Notes under the pieces: generated by a model
What the model was told of the DNA's origin: nothing
Databases searched by the model: none
Seen by the model: the letters and a program-made list of their open reading frames with translations, nothing else
Position numbers and translations under genes: made by a program
Assembly (NCBI RefSeq): GCF_038433465.1
Contig: NZ_JAESVF010000008.1
Span: 76,498-140,497, forward strand
Origin: Galbibacter sp038433465
GTDB taxonomy: Bacteria > Bacteroidota > Bacteroidia > Flavobacteriales > Flavobacteriaceae
Direction: 5' to 3'
Length of the DNA: 64,000 nt
Shown here: piece by piece, positions 54,986 to 62,535 of the stretch
Numbering within the stretch: the stretch's first letter is position 1
How the letters are laid out: each line of letters begins with the position of its first letter

Positions 54986-55741
54986 ATGAAAAAATTAGAA
55001 GGAAAAGTAGCCGTAGTAACTGGTGGAGCTAGAGATATCGGACAAGCAATCTCTATTAAATTAGCAAAAGAAGGAGCTAAAGTAGTTGTAAATTATTTTG
55101 ACGACGAAAAAGGAGCCGAAGCTACCGTGAACGAAATAAAAAGTTTAGGAGGAGAAGCAATAAGTGTTTATGCAGATGCTACTAAACAAGAAGATATCGA
55201 TAATTTGGTTGCTGAAACTAAAAACGCATTTGGAGATAAGGTGGATATTTTAGTGAATGTTGCAGGTGGACTTTTCGCAAGAAAAACTATTGAAGAAATG
55301 GATGTAGATTTTTATAATTTACTGATGGATGTTAACTTTAAATCGGTTTTCTTGGTAACCAAAGCCTTTAAACCAATGCTAAATAAAGGAGGATCTGTAA
55401 TTAACTTTTCTTCGCAGGCAGCTCGCGATGGTGGAGGGCCTGGAGCATCTTTATACGCGGCTTCTAAAGGAGCAGTAATGACTTATACAAGATCTTTAGC
55501 AAAAGAGTTTGGACCACAAGGAATTCGTGTGAATGCACTTTCTCCAGGGATGATTGCTACTAAATTTCACGACGACTTTACAAAAGATGAGGTTAGAAGT
55601 AAAGTAGCTGCTGGTACTCCGTTAAGAAGAGAAGGTGAAGCGAATGAAGTAGCCGATTTAGTGGCGTATTTAGCTTCAGATGAGGCATCTTTTTTAACTG
55701 GAAATAATGTGGATATTAACGGTGGATTAGCATTTAGTTAA
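54986..55741 (+). CDS. SDR-family oxidoreductase, probable DEH reductase
   Basis: The 251-residue short-chain dehydrogenase has a Ser in NFSSQAA and the YxxxK pair Tyr 157/Lys 161 (LYAASKGA). By context it reduces 4-deoxy-L-erythro-5-hexoseulose uronate to 2-keto-3-deoxygluconate, the step between KdgF and KdgK. The nucleotide-binding loop reads TGGARDIGQA: the second glycine of the usual TGxxxGxG is Asp. The C-terminus FLTGNNVDINGGLAFS is standard. Whether it prefers NADH or NADPH cannot be told. It is 22 bases from kdgK. Confidence 0.87.
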   Translation: MKKLEGKVAVVTGGARDIGQAISIKLAKEGAKVVVNYFDDEKGAEATVNEIKSLGGEAISVYADATKQEDIDNLVAETKNAFGDKVDILVNVAGGLFARKTIEEMDVDFYNLLMDVNFKSVFLVTKAFKPMLNKGGSVINFSSQAARDGGGPGASLYAASKGAVMTYTRSLAKEFGPQGIRVNALSPGMIATKFHDDFTKDEVRSKVAAGTPLRREGEANEVADLVAYLASDEASFLTGNNVDINGGLAFS

Positions 55742-55763
55742 TTCAATTTATAAAAAAATAATA

Positions 55764-56786
55764 ATGAAGAAAGTCGTAACATTTGGAGAAATCATGCTGA
55801 GGTTATCAACCGAAAGACACCTTAGGTTTTCTCAAGCAAATTCTTTTTTGGCAACTTACGGCGGAAGCGAATTTAATGTTGCAGTTTCACTTTCAAATTT
55901 TAATATTCCAACCGAATTTGTTACCGCGGTTCCCGATAATGAATTGGGGGCAAGAGCTTTGGAAGAAGTTCGAAAGAAAAACGTAGGAACAAATTGTATT
56001 ATAAAAAATGGAAAGCGCCTGGGAGTGTACTACTTAGAAACAGGCGCTTCTTCTAGAGCTAGTAGTGTTTTATACGATCGAGATGATTCTTCCTTCGGAA
56101 CAATCAACGCAAATACAATCAACTGGGATGAAATATTTAATGATGCGCAATGGTTTCATTGGAGCGGAATTTCTCCTGGGGTATCTCAAAATGCTGCAGA
56201 CATTTGCTTAGAAGCTGTAAAAGCAGCAAAAGAAAAAGGAATCATGGTGTCATGTGACCTTAACTACAGAGCAAAACTCTGGAACTACGGCGTAGCACCA
56301 TCCGAAGTAATGCCCAATCTTTTAAAATATAGCGATATTGTTTTAGGAGATATTGATACCGCTTGTTTAATGACTGGAAAGGAGAAAATCAACCCAGATT
56401 ATAACAATCATTACAGTTTGCCAGAAGCGTATCGTTATTTTTTAGATAGTTTTCCAAATATTAAATTAATGGCAACTACTTTGCGGTATTCTGTAAATGC
56501 TTCTCATCAAAAAATAGGAGGGGTTATTTACGATACCAACAAAACTTATTTTGCCCGATTACGCGAAGTTATCCCCGTGGTTGATAGAGTAGGTAGCGGA
56601 GATGCTTTTATGGGGGGATTAATTTTCGGATTGATTTCTCAACCAAATAATTTTCAATACGCAATAGATTTTGCTGCGGCAGCCTGTTGTTTAAAGCATT
56701 CTATTTCGGGAGATTATAATTTGGTGAGTATTGCTGAAGTAGAAAAATTAATAAATGGGAATGAAGCTGCTCTAGTGGCTCGATAA
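55764..56786 (+). CDS. kdgK: 2-keto-3-deoxygluconate kinase (PfkB family)
   Basis: KdgK phosphorylates KDG to KDPG in the cytoplasm. The 340-residue PfkB-family protein begins with VTFGEIMLRLSTERHLRFSQ. The N-terminal substrate loop is YGGSEFNVAVSLSNF and the anion-hole/catalytic motif DRVGSGDAF has catalytic Asp 280. The order SDR-kdgK-aldolase matches the end of the alginate pathway. The aldolase starts 11 bases later. Confidence 0.92.
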   Translation: MKKVVTFGEIMLRLSTERHLRFSQANSFLATYGGSEFNVAVSLSNFNIPTEFVTAVPDNELGARALEEVRKKNVGTNCIIKNGKRLGVYYLETGASSRASSVLYDRDDSSFGTINANTINWDEIFNDAQWFHWSGISPGVSQNAADICLEAVKAAKEKGIMVSCDLNYRAKLWNYGVAPSEVMPNLLKYSDIVLGDIDTACLMTGKEKINPDYNNHYSLPEAYRYFLDSFPNIKLMATTLRYSVNASHQKIGGVIYDTNKTYFARLREVIPVVDRVGSGDAFMGGLIFGLISQPNNFQYAIDFAAAACCLKHSISGDYNLVSIAEVEKLINGNEAALVAR

Positions 56787-56797
56787 AAATTTTTAGA

Positions 56798-57466
56798 ATG
56801 AAACACATAGCTCGTTTTGATGTTGCAAAACAAATAACCGACAAGGGTTTGGTGCCTTTGTTTTATCATTCAGATGCTGAAATTGCTAAGAAAATTGTTA
56901 AAGCTTGTTTTGACGGAGGAGTAAGAGCAATAGAGTTTACTGCTCGTGGAGCTTTTGCACATGAAGTTTTTTCAGAAATAGTTAAATATGCACATCGAGA
57001 ATTACCCGAAATGTTGTTGGGTGTTGGTTCTGTAACCGATGCTGCTGCAGCATCTCTATATATGCAAATGGGGGCAAATTTTATAGTTACTCCCGTTTTA
57101 AGAGAAGACATTGCAAAAGTTTGTAATCGTCGAAAAGTATTGTGGATGCCAGGATGTGGAACACTTACTGAAATTGCTGCTGCTGAAGAATTGGGATGCG
57201 AAATTATCAAGCTTTTTCCAGGTGCTATCTACGGACCTAAATTTGTAAAAGCTATCAAAGGTCCGCAACCGTGGACAAATATCATGCCTACGGGTGGAGT
57301 TTCTACGGAAGAAAACAACATAAAAGAATGGTTTAATGCTGGAGTATGTTGTGTGGGAATGGGTTCTAATTTAATTTTTACTGATGAAAGTAATCAGTAT
57401 GATTACAACGGCATTACAGAAACCATAGCCAATACACTTGCACTAATACAAAAAGTTAGAAATTAG
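56798..57466 (+). CDS. kdgA: KDPG/KHG aldolase
   Basis: This class I aldolase splits KDPG to pyruvate and glyceraldehyde 3-phosphate. The 222-residue protein has the family's Schiff-base lysine in IIKLFPG (Lys 138), catalytic Glu 46 in AIEFTARG and the phosphate loop MPTGGVS. It is the last gene of the plus-strand operon, and its product enters central metabolism. It is convergent with the RraA-like gene, with only 2 bases between the stops and no hairpin between them. Confidence 0.93.
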   Translation: MKHIARFDVAKQITDKGLVPLFYHSDAEIAKKIVKACFDGGVRAIEFTARGAFAHEVFSEIVKYAHRELPEMLLGVGSVTDAAAASLYMQMGANFIVTPVLREDIAKVCNRRKVLWMPGCGTLTEIAAAEELGCEIIKLFPGAIYGPKFVKAIKGPQPWTNIMPTGGVSTEENNIKEWFNAGVCCVGMGSNLIFTDESNQYDYNGITETIANTLALIQKVRN

Positions 57467-57468
57467 GT

Positions 57469-58182
57469 TTAAGATTCTTTAATTGATTGTTTCCACTTCT
57501 CAAACATATCAATAGTTGATTCTTTAGTTGGTGGATATAAGCCAATTACAGAAGCTCCGTTTTTTACTTGTTCTGTTACAAAAGCTTCAAAAAGTTCCAT
57601 CTTTTTGCATTCTTCTGCAATCTCTTTTGCAATTCCTCTCGGAATTACAATCACTCCATCGTAATCTCCAACAATAATATCTTTTGGGAAGACAGCCACA
57701 TCTCCACAAGCGATTGGCTCATTAATACCAATTGCTTGATGTAAAGTTAAATTGGTTGGAGCAGATGGCCTTTTATGGAATGAAGGGAAGTCGAGTAGAC
57801 TAATTTCTTGAGCATCTCTAAAACCACCATCAGTCACGATACCTGCACAGCCACGTTTCATGAGGCGTGTAACCAAAATCGAACCTGCAGAGGCTGCTCT
57901 TGCATCTTTTCTGCTATCGATAACCAATACAGCTCCTTCTGGACATTCCTCAACAGCTACACGCTGTGGATGGGATGGGTTTTTAAAAACTTCAATGGTG
58001 TTCAAATCTTCGCGCGCAGGAATATATCGCAATGTATAAGCTTCTCCCACCATTTGTTTCTGAGAAAGGTGTAAGGGTCTTACTTTTTGTATAAATTGAT
58101 TTTTAAAGCCTCTTTTAAAAAGTGCAGTAGCAATACTTGCAGTGCTGATGCCTTTAAATATTTCCTTGTAATTTGTATGCAT
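57469..58182 (-). CDS. RraA-like / demethylmenaquinone methyltransferase-fold protein
   Basis: The 237-residue protein has the RraA fold: GEAYTLRYIPA near residue 45, a conserved GCAGIVTDGGFRD turn and GDYDGVIVIPRGIA near the C-terminus. Family members range from RNase E inhibitors to metal-dependent aldolases and decarboxylases of oxo-acids; flavobacterial ones of this length more likely belong to the second kind. I start at the ATG at 58182. A TTG at 58206 lies inside the -7 box and cannot be translated from that transcript. An operator like those of the alginate genes lies upstream, so it is probably part of that regulon. Confidence 0.82.
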   Translation of the reverse strand: MHTNYKEIFKGISTASIATALFKRGFKNQFIQKVRPLHLSQKQMVGEAYTLRYIPAREDLNTIEVFKNPSHPQRVAVEECPEGAVLVIDSRKDARAASAGSILVTRLMKRGCAGIVTDGGFRDAQEISLLDFPSFHKRPSAPTNLTLHQAIGINEPIACGDVAVFPKDIIVGDYDGVIVIPRGIAKEIAEECKKMELFEAFVTEQVKNGASVIGLYPPTKESTIDMFEKWKQSIKES

Positions 58183-58203
58183 TTGAGATGGTTTAATGAA
58201 TCT

Positions 58204-58247
58204 CAAATTTAGTGAATTTAAAATTGGTTAACCAGTTTAGATAAGAT
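58204..58247 (-). promoter_or_regulatory. RraA-like gene promoter with regulator operator (site D)
   Basis: On the minus strand TAAATTTG (58211-58204) is the -7 box. Upstream is the perfect palindrome TGGTTAACCA (58234-58225) inside the 17 bases AAACTGGTTAACCAATT, which are identical to site C. A degenerate partner lies 13 bases further up. Here the operator falls between the -33 and -7 positions. Confidence 0.65.
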
Positions 58248-58298
58248 AATTTAAACTTAAGAAAGGAAATTGCGTACAGAAAAAAGTGTATAAAAAGT

Positions 58299-58337
58299 AA
58301 AAACCCTTGAAAATCTTAAGATTAACAAGGGTTTTTG
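58299..58337 (-). terminator. Terminator of the tRNA operon
   Basis: AAAAACCCTTG pairs with CAAGGGTTTTT, with an inner AATCTTAAGATT palindrome. It directly follows the tRNA-Leu 3' end on the minus strand. Confidence 0.82.
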
Positions 58338-58423
58338 TACTCGAGGCGGGACTTGAACCCGCACGGACATTACTGTCCACTGGATTTTAAGTCCAGCGTG
58401 TCTACCAATTCCACCACTCGAGC
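58338..58423 (-). tRNA. tRNA-Leu (anticodon TAA)
   Basis: The 86-base gene folds as a class II tRNA. The acceptor stem is GCTCGAG with CTCGAGT and discriminator A. The anticodon stem-loop is CTGGA-CTTAAAA-TCCAG. A long variable arm and the T arm GCGGGTTCAAGTCCCGC follow. No CCA is encoded. It is transcribed with tRNA-Gly upstream. Confidence 0.97.
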
Positions 58424-58484
58424 GAAATATTATTTAGAGCGAAAACGATTCTGAATTTTTGTTTGTTGTTCGCTCATTTTATTG

Positions 58485-58557
58485 AGCGAAAAACGGGATT
58501 CGAACCCGCGACCTCAACCTTGGCAAGGTTGCGCTCTACCAACTGAGCTATTTTCGC
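58485..58557 (-). tRNA. tRNA-Gly (anticodon GCC)
   Basis: The 73-base gene has the acceptor stem GCGAAAA with TTTTCGC and discriminator T. The anticodon loop is TTGCCAA, inside CAACC/GGTTG, and the T arm is CGCGGGTTCGAATCCCG. A TTTG/TAAATTTG promoter lies 67 bases upstream. Confidence 0.97.
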
Positions 58558-58623
58558 ATTCGTTTAAAAATTTTAAAGAACTTTAGGTCTTTGGTGCGCT
58601 CAGTATCTCTCTGATTGCGGATG

Positions 58624-58653
58624 CAAATTTAATACATTTCTGTAAAAACCAAA
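58624..58653 (-). promoter_or_regulatory. Promoter of the tRNA-Gly/tRNA-Leu operon
   Basis: On the minus strand TTTG (58653-58650) is followed after 18 bases by TAAATTTG (58631-58624), a good Bacteroidota -33/-7 pair. Confidence 0.7.
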
Positions 58654-58710
58654 GCTTTTTTTGAAAAAAGAATTGATTTTATTTTTCAGTAGCTGTTAAC
58701 TGCCTAATTT

Positions 58711-58925
58711 ATTGTTGATTGACATAAATAATTATTTTTTGTTGTACTTACGACCTATTTAAAAAAGTTTTAAAAATCAAGGAAGCAGTGTGGGCAGATA
58801 GATAAAAAGTTGTTTGAGTGAAGCGAGTTCTTTTTATCTGTGGAGGATGGTTCCGTAGATTTTTTTGATACTTTTTTAATCAGTCTTGACTTTTTTGTTT
58901 CGTTTTTGTGTCAAGACAAAAATGA
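58711..58925. repeat. MITE-like intergenic repeat, copy 3 (3'-truncated)
   Basis: Both internal hairpins are kept: AGATAAAAAG/CTTTTTATCT (58800-58809 with 58830-58839) and GTCTTGAC/GTCAAGAC (58883-58890 with 58910-58917). The right end seen in the other copies is missing; the mutS stop follows at 58963. The left limit is approximate (GTTGATTGACATAA resembles the other left ends). Confidence 0.7.
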
Positions 58926-58962
58926 AAAACAAAATAACTTTCAATTATAAGTTTTTTAAAAA

Positions 58963-61566
58963 CTACTTTTTAACAAGCATTCTTTTTATCTCATTTAACT
59001 TCATTAAAGCTTCAACTGGCGTTAAAGTATCAATATCGGTATGGATAATTTCCTGCTTTATATTTTCTAAAAGAGGGTCGTCTAGGTTGAAAAAACTCAA
59101 TTGCATTTCGTTTTGCGATGCTTTTAAGTTGTCGGTTAACTCTTCACTGCTATGCGATTTTTCTAGCTTCTTCAATATTTTATTGGCTCTGTGAATTACT
59201 TGTTGTGGCATTCCAGCCATTTTTGCAACATGAATTCCGAAGCTGTGTTCGCTTCCTCCAGCAACCAATTTCCGAAGAAATAACACGTTGTCTTTTAATT
59301 CTTTTACAGAAACATTGTAGTTTTTTATTCGTTTAAAAGTTTCTGTCATTTCATTTAGCTCGTGGTAATGCGTAGCAAAAAGAGTTTTAGCTTTTCCAGG
59401 ATGTTCATGGATGTACTCGGCAATAGCCCATGCAATTGAAATTCCGTCGTAAGTACTAGTTCCTCTTCCAATTTCATCTAACAAAATCAAACTTCTTTCG
59501 GAGACATTGTTTAGAATTGAAGCGGTTTCATTCATTTCAACCATAAAAGTCGATTCGCCTAAAGAAATATTATCACTCGCACCTACACGGGTAAATATTT
59601 TATCTACAATTCCAATTCGAGCTTTTTCCGCAGGCACAAAACTTCCCATTTGCGCTAATAAAACAATGAGTGCGGTTTGGCGTAAAATAGCCGATTTACC
59701 ACTCATATTCGGACCAGTAATCATGATGATTTGTTGCTCATCTCGATTCAAAGTAACATCGTTTGCAATATAATTTTCTCCTAGCGGTAATTGCTTTTCG
59801 ATAACGGGGTGCCTTCCGTTTTTAATTTCCAAATCGTAGGAGTTGTCAATTTCTGGAAGGGTATAGTTATTTTCTTTTGCTAATTGGACAAAACCACATA
59901 AACAATCGAGTTGAGCAATCAAAACAGCATTGGTTTGCACCGATTGGATGTATTGATGCATCCAAGTAACCAATTGCGTGTAGAGTTGTTGTTCTAGCAC
60001 GGCAATTTTTTCTTCAGCACCCAAAATTTTAGCTTCGTATTCTTTGAGTTCTTCAGTAATATAACGTTCGGCATTTACAAGAGTTTGCTTTCTAATCCAC
60101 TCGGCAGGCACCTTGTCTTTATGCGTGTTTCTAACTTCGATATAATAACCAAAAACATTGTTGCTAGCTATTTTTAGGGAAGTAATTCCGGTGCGCTTCA
60201 TTTCGCGCTCTAGCATATTGTCGAGGTAATCTTTCCCAGAAAATGCTAACTTTCGAAGTTCGTCTAATTCTTCCGAAAAACCATCGGCAATTGTATTCCC
60301 TTTGTTGATGTTTACCGGAGCTTCCTCAGCTATAGTTTGCGTAATGCGTTCTCGCAACACATCGCATGTATTTAAGCGGTCGCCAATAACTTTTAAGGCA
60401 TCGTTATCAATTTGAGATGCCGTTTCTTTTATTGGTACAATGGCGTTAAGCGAATTTTTTAGTAAAACTACTTCTCTGGGGTTAATTTTTCCCGTAGCAA
60501 CTTTCGATATCAATCGTTCTAAGTCGCTTATTTGTTTAATCTGACTTCGGAAACTTTCTAGTAACTCCGAATGCTCCAAAAGGTGTTGTACAATTTGGTG
60601 GCGCTGTTGTATTTTATCGATGCTTTTCAGCGGAAGTGCCAACCATCTTTTCAGTAAACGACCTCCCATTGGAGAAATAGTTTTATCGATAATATCGAGT
60701 AGCGTAACAGAATTGGCTGTTGGCGCTTGGTATAATTCTAAATTCCGAATGGTAAAGCGGTCCATCCACACATACTCTTCTTCGGCAATTCTGGTAATGG
60801 CAGTAATGTGCTCCAGCTTGTTGTGTTGTGTTTCCGAAAGGTAATGCAATACCGCTCCAGAAGCAATAATACCATGTTGCAAATGTTCCACACCAAAACC
60901 TTTTAACGATTTGGTTTGGAAGTGGTTGTTGAGCGTTTCTTGGGTGTAATCTTCTTGAAAAATCCAATCTTCCATAAAGAATGTATGGAATTCTTTCCCG
61001 AAACTTGCTAGAAAATCAGCTTTGTTTTTCTTGGAAATTAAAACTTCACTCGGACTAAAATTTTGCAATAATTTTGCAATGTATTCTTCATCGCCTTCCG
61101 CAGTTAAAAACTCCCCTGTTGAAACGTCTAAAAATGAAATTCCCAACATTTTTTTTCCGAAGAAAATAGCACTTAAAAAGTTGTTCGATTTTGCAGTTAA
61201 AATATCGTCGTTTAGCGCAACTCCAGGAGTCACTAATTCGGTAACCCCACGTTTTACAATGGTTTTAGTTTGTTTTGGGTCTTCCAATTGGTCGCAAATT
61301 GCCACACGTTTTCCCGCCTTTACTAATTTTGGCAAGTACGTATGTAACGAATGATGCGGAAAACCAGCCAACTCCGTACGGTCGCTTCCGTTGTTTCGAT
61401 GCGTTAAAACAATCCCTAAAATTTTGGCAGTATCAACAGCATCTTCTCCAAAAGTTTCGTAAAAATCGCCCACCCTAAATAGCAAAAGTGCATCAGGATA
61501 TTTAGCTTTAATCGTGTTGTATTGCGCCATTAAAGGCGTTGTTTTCTTCTTTTTTGCTGTAGCCAT
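58963..61566 (-). CDS. mutS: DNA mismatch repair protein MutS
   Basis: MutS recognises mismatches and starts repair. The 867-residue protein has the mismatch-binding Phe-X-Glu motif in GDFYETFGEDA near residue 37. The later connector, lever and clamp regions are helical. The ATPase core has Walker A GPNMSGKSAILRQ, Walker B ILLDEIGRGTSTYDG and the THYHEL signature. The lysine-rich start MATAKKKKTTPLMAQY is normal in this phylum. It reads toward the repeat copy 3. It appears monocistronic. Confidence 0.97.
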   Translation of the reverse strand: MATAKKKKTTPLMAQYNTIKAKYPDALLLFRVGDFYETFGEDAVDTAKILGIVLTHRNNGSDRTELAGFPHHSLHTYLPKLVKAGKRVAICDQLEDPKQTKTIVKRGVTELVTPGVALNDDILTAKSNNFLSAIFFGKKMLGISFLDVSTGEFLTAEGDEEYIAKLLQNFSPSEVLISKKNKADFLASFGKEFHTFFMEDWIFQEDYTQETLNNHFQTKSLKGFGVEHLQHGIIASGAVLHYLSETQHNKLEHITAITRIAEEEYVWMDRFTIRNLELYQAPTANSVTLLDIIDKTISPMGGRLLKRWLALPLKSIDKIQQRHQIVQHLLEHSELLESFRSQIKQISDLERLISKVATGKINPREVVLLKNSLNAIVPIKETASQIDNDALKVIGDRLNTCDVLRERITQTIAEEAPVNINKGNTIADGFSEELDELRKLAFSGKDYLDNMLEREMKRTGITSLKIASNNVFGYYIEVRNTHKDKVPAEWIRKQTLVNAERYITEELKEYEAKILGAEEKIAVLEQQLYTQLVTWMHQYIQSVQTNAVLIAQLDCLCGFVQLAKENNYTLPEIDNSYDLEIKNGRHPVIEKQLPLGENYIANDVTLNRDEQQIIMITGPNMSGKSAILRQTALIVLLAQMGSFVPAEKARIGIVDKIFTRVGASDNISLGESTFMVEMNETASILNNVSERSLILLDEIGRGTSTYDGISIAWAIAEYIHEHPGKAKTLFATHYHELNEMTETFKRIKNYNVSVKELKDNVLFLRKLVAGGSEHSFGIHVAKMAGMPQQVIHRANKILKKLEKSHSSEELTDNLKASQNEMQLSFFNLDDPLLENIKQEIIHTDIDTLTPVEALMKLNEIKRMLVKK

Positions 61567-61744
61567 TTCAAAAATTAGGTTCTTTAGCGAAAGTATTATT
61601 TTTTACCCTTTTATGCCATTTTTACCGCCATTGATTATAAACAACTTTCGTAAATTTCTCTTTTGAATCACTATTTACCTCCAAATTGCTTGATGAAATA
61701 TTTTTTGAAGCACTTTAAAATGGTGTATTTAGCCATTGCCGTTA

Positions 61745-61765
61745 CCTGCCTGACGGGTAGGCAGG
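61745..61765. repeat. GC-rich palindrome in intergenic space
   Basis: CCTGCCT and AGGCAGG form a perfect 7-bp hairpin with a 7-base loop, GC-rich against an AT-rich background. It lies in the 61567-61857 gap between mutS and the RNA methyltransferase gene, together with further non-coding GC-richer sequence up to about 61810. It looks like a dispersed repeat or its remnant, but only one copy is in the window. Confidence 0.5.
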
Positions 61766-61857
61766 CTTTCGCCACTACACGGTAGTTGGCTCAATCAGGG
61801 CTAGGACTAAGGTTTTGTTGTATAGCAATATTCCCTATTTTTGCCGAAAAATTAAAC

Positions 61858-62388
61858 ATGCGAAAATTAAAGAACAACGAGCTCGACCGATTAAATGTAG
61901 AAGAATTTAAAGAAGCTACCAAAACACCAATAATTATTGTTCTAGACAATATTCGTAGTTTAAATAATATAGGTTCGGTTTTTCGAACTTCAGATGCTTT
62001 TTTAATTGAAAAGATTTACCTCTGCGGAATTACGGCTACACCGCCACATAAAGACATCCATAAAACTGCACTTGGCGCTACCGATAGTGTTGCGTGGGAA
62101 TATGTTGAAGATACTGTAACCTTGGTTGAAAAATTAAATACTGAAGGTGTTGTAACTGTAGCCATCGAGCAAGCCGATAACGCAACGATGTTAAACGATT
62201 TTTCGGTTTCTTCTGATAAAAAGTATGCCTTAATTTTTGGAAACGAAGTGAAAGGTGTTCAGCAAAAAGTGGTGTCGGCTTCGAATAATGTTATTGAAAT
62301 TCCGCAATACGGCACAAAGCATTCACTCAATATTTCTGTAAGTGTTGGAGTAGTGGTGTGGGACTTTTTTGCTAAGCTTAGTAGATAA
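61858..62388 (+). CDS. SpoU/TrmH-family RNA 2'-O-methyltransferase
   Basis: The 176-residue protein is the bare SPOUT catalytic domain without an RNA-binding extension. Family motifs are NIRSLNNIGSVFRTSDAF (motif 1, with the conserved Asn-Ile-Gly and Arg), ALIFGNEVKGVQQ (motif 2, Gly-Asn-Glu) and IPQYGTKHSLNISVSVGVV (motif 3). It transfers a methyl group to a ribose in tRNA or rRNA; the exact site cannot be predicted. I start at the ATG at 61858; the frame is open further up but reads through the repeat-like DNA. Confidence 0.92.
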   Translation: MRKLKNNELDRLNVEEFKEATKTPIIIVLDNIRSLNNIGSVFRTSDAFLIEKIYLCGITATPPHKDIHKTALGATDSVAWEYVEDTVTLVEKLNTEGVVTVAIEQADNATMLNDFSVSSDKKYALIFGNEVKGVQQKVVSASNNVIEIPQYGTKHSLNISVSVGVVVWDFFAKLSR

Positions 62389-62415
62389 AAAAAGGATTCG
62401 AAAAGGTCGAATCCT
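62385..62415. terminator. Terminator between the methyltransferase and folK fusion genes
   Basis: AGGATTCGA pairs with TCGAATCCT. On the minus strand seven T residues follow, so it mainly ends the folK-dNK transcript; it can also serve the convergent gene. Confidence 0.75.
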
Positions 62416-62535
62416 GGTAAGTATATTAAGTAAAGTTAGCTAGTTTCTTGTTTTAAATATGCTACGAATTAAGGAAACCTTAACGAGAAATCCAAAAAAA
62501 ACACTAACAAACTTTTAAAAATTTAACAAATCGAC

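Noticed and set aside
58183..58206. TTG at 58206 as start of the RraA-like gene
   Set aside because: It lies within the TAAATTTG promoter box, so the transcript begins downstream of it.
58886..59194. Open frame of 102 codons over the end of mutS and repeat copy 3
   Set aside because: It is antisense to the mutS C-terminus and begins in the repeat; no family resemblance.
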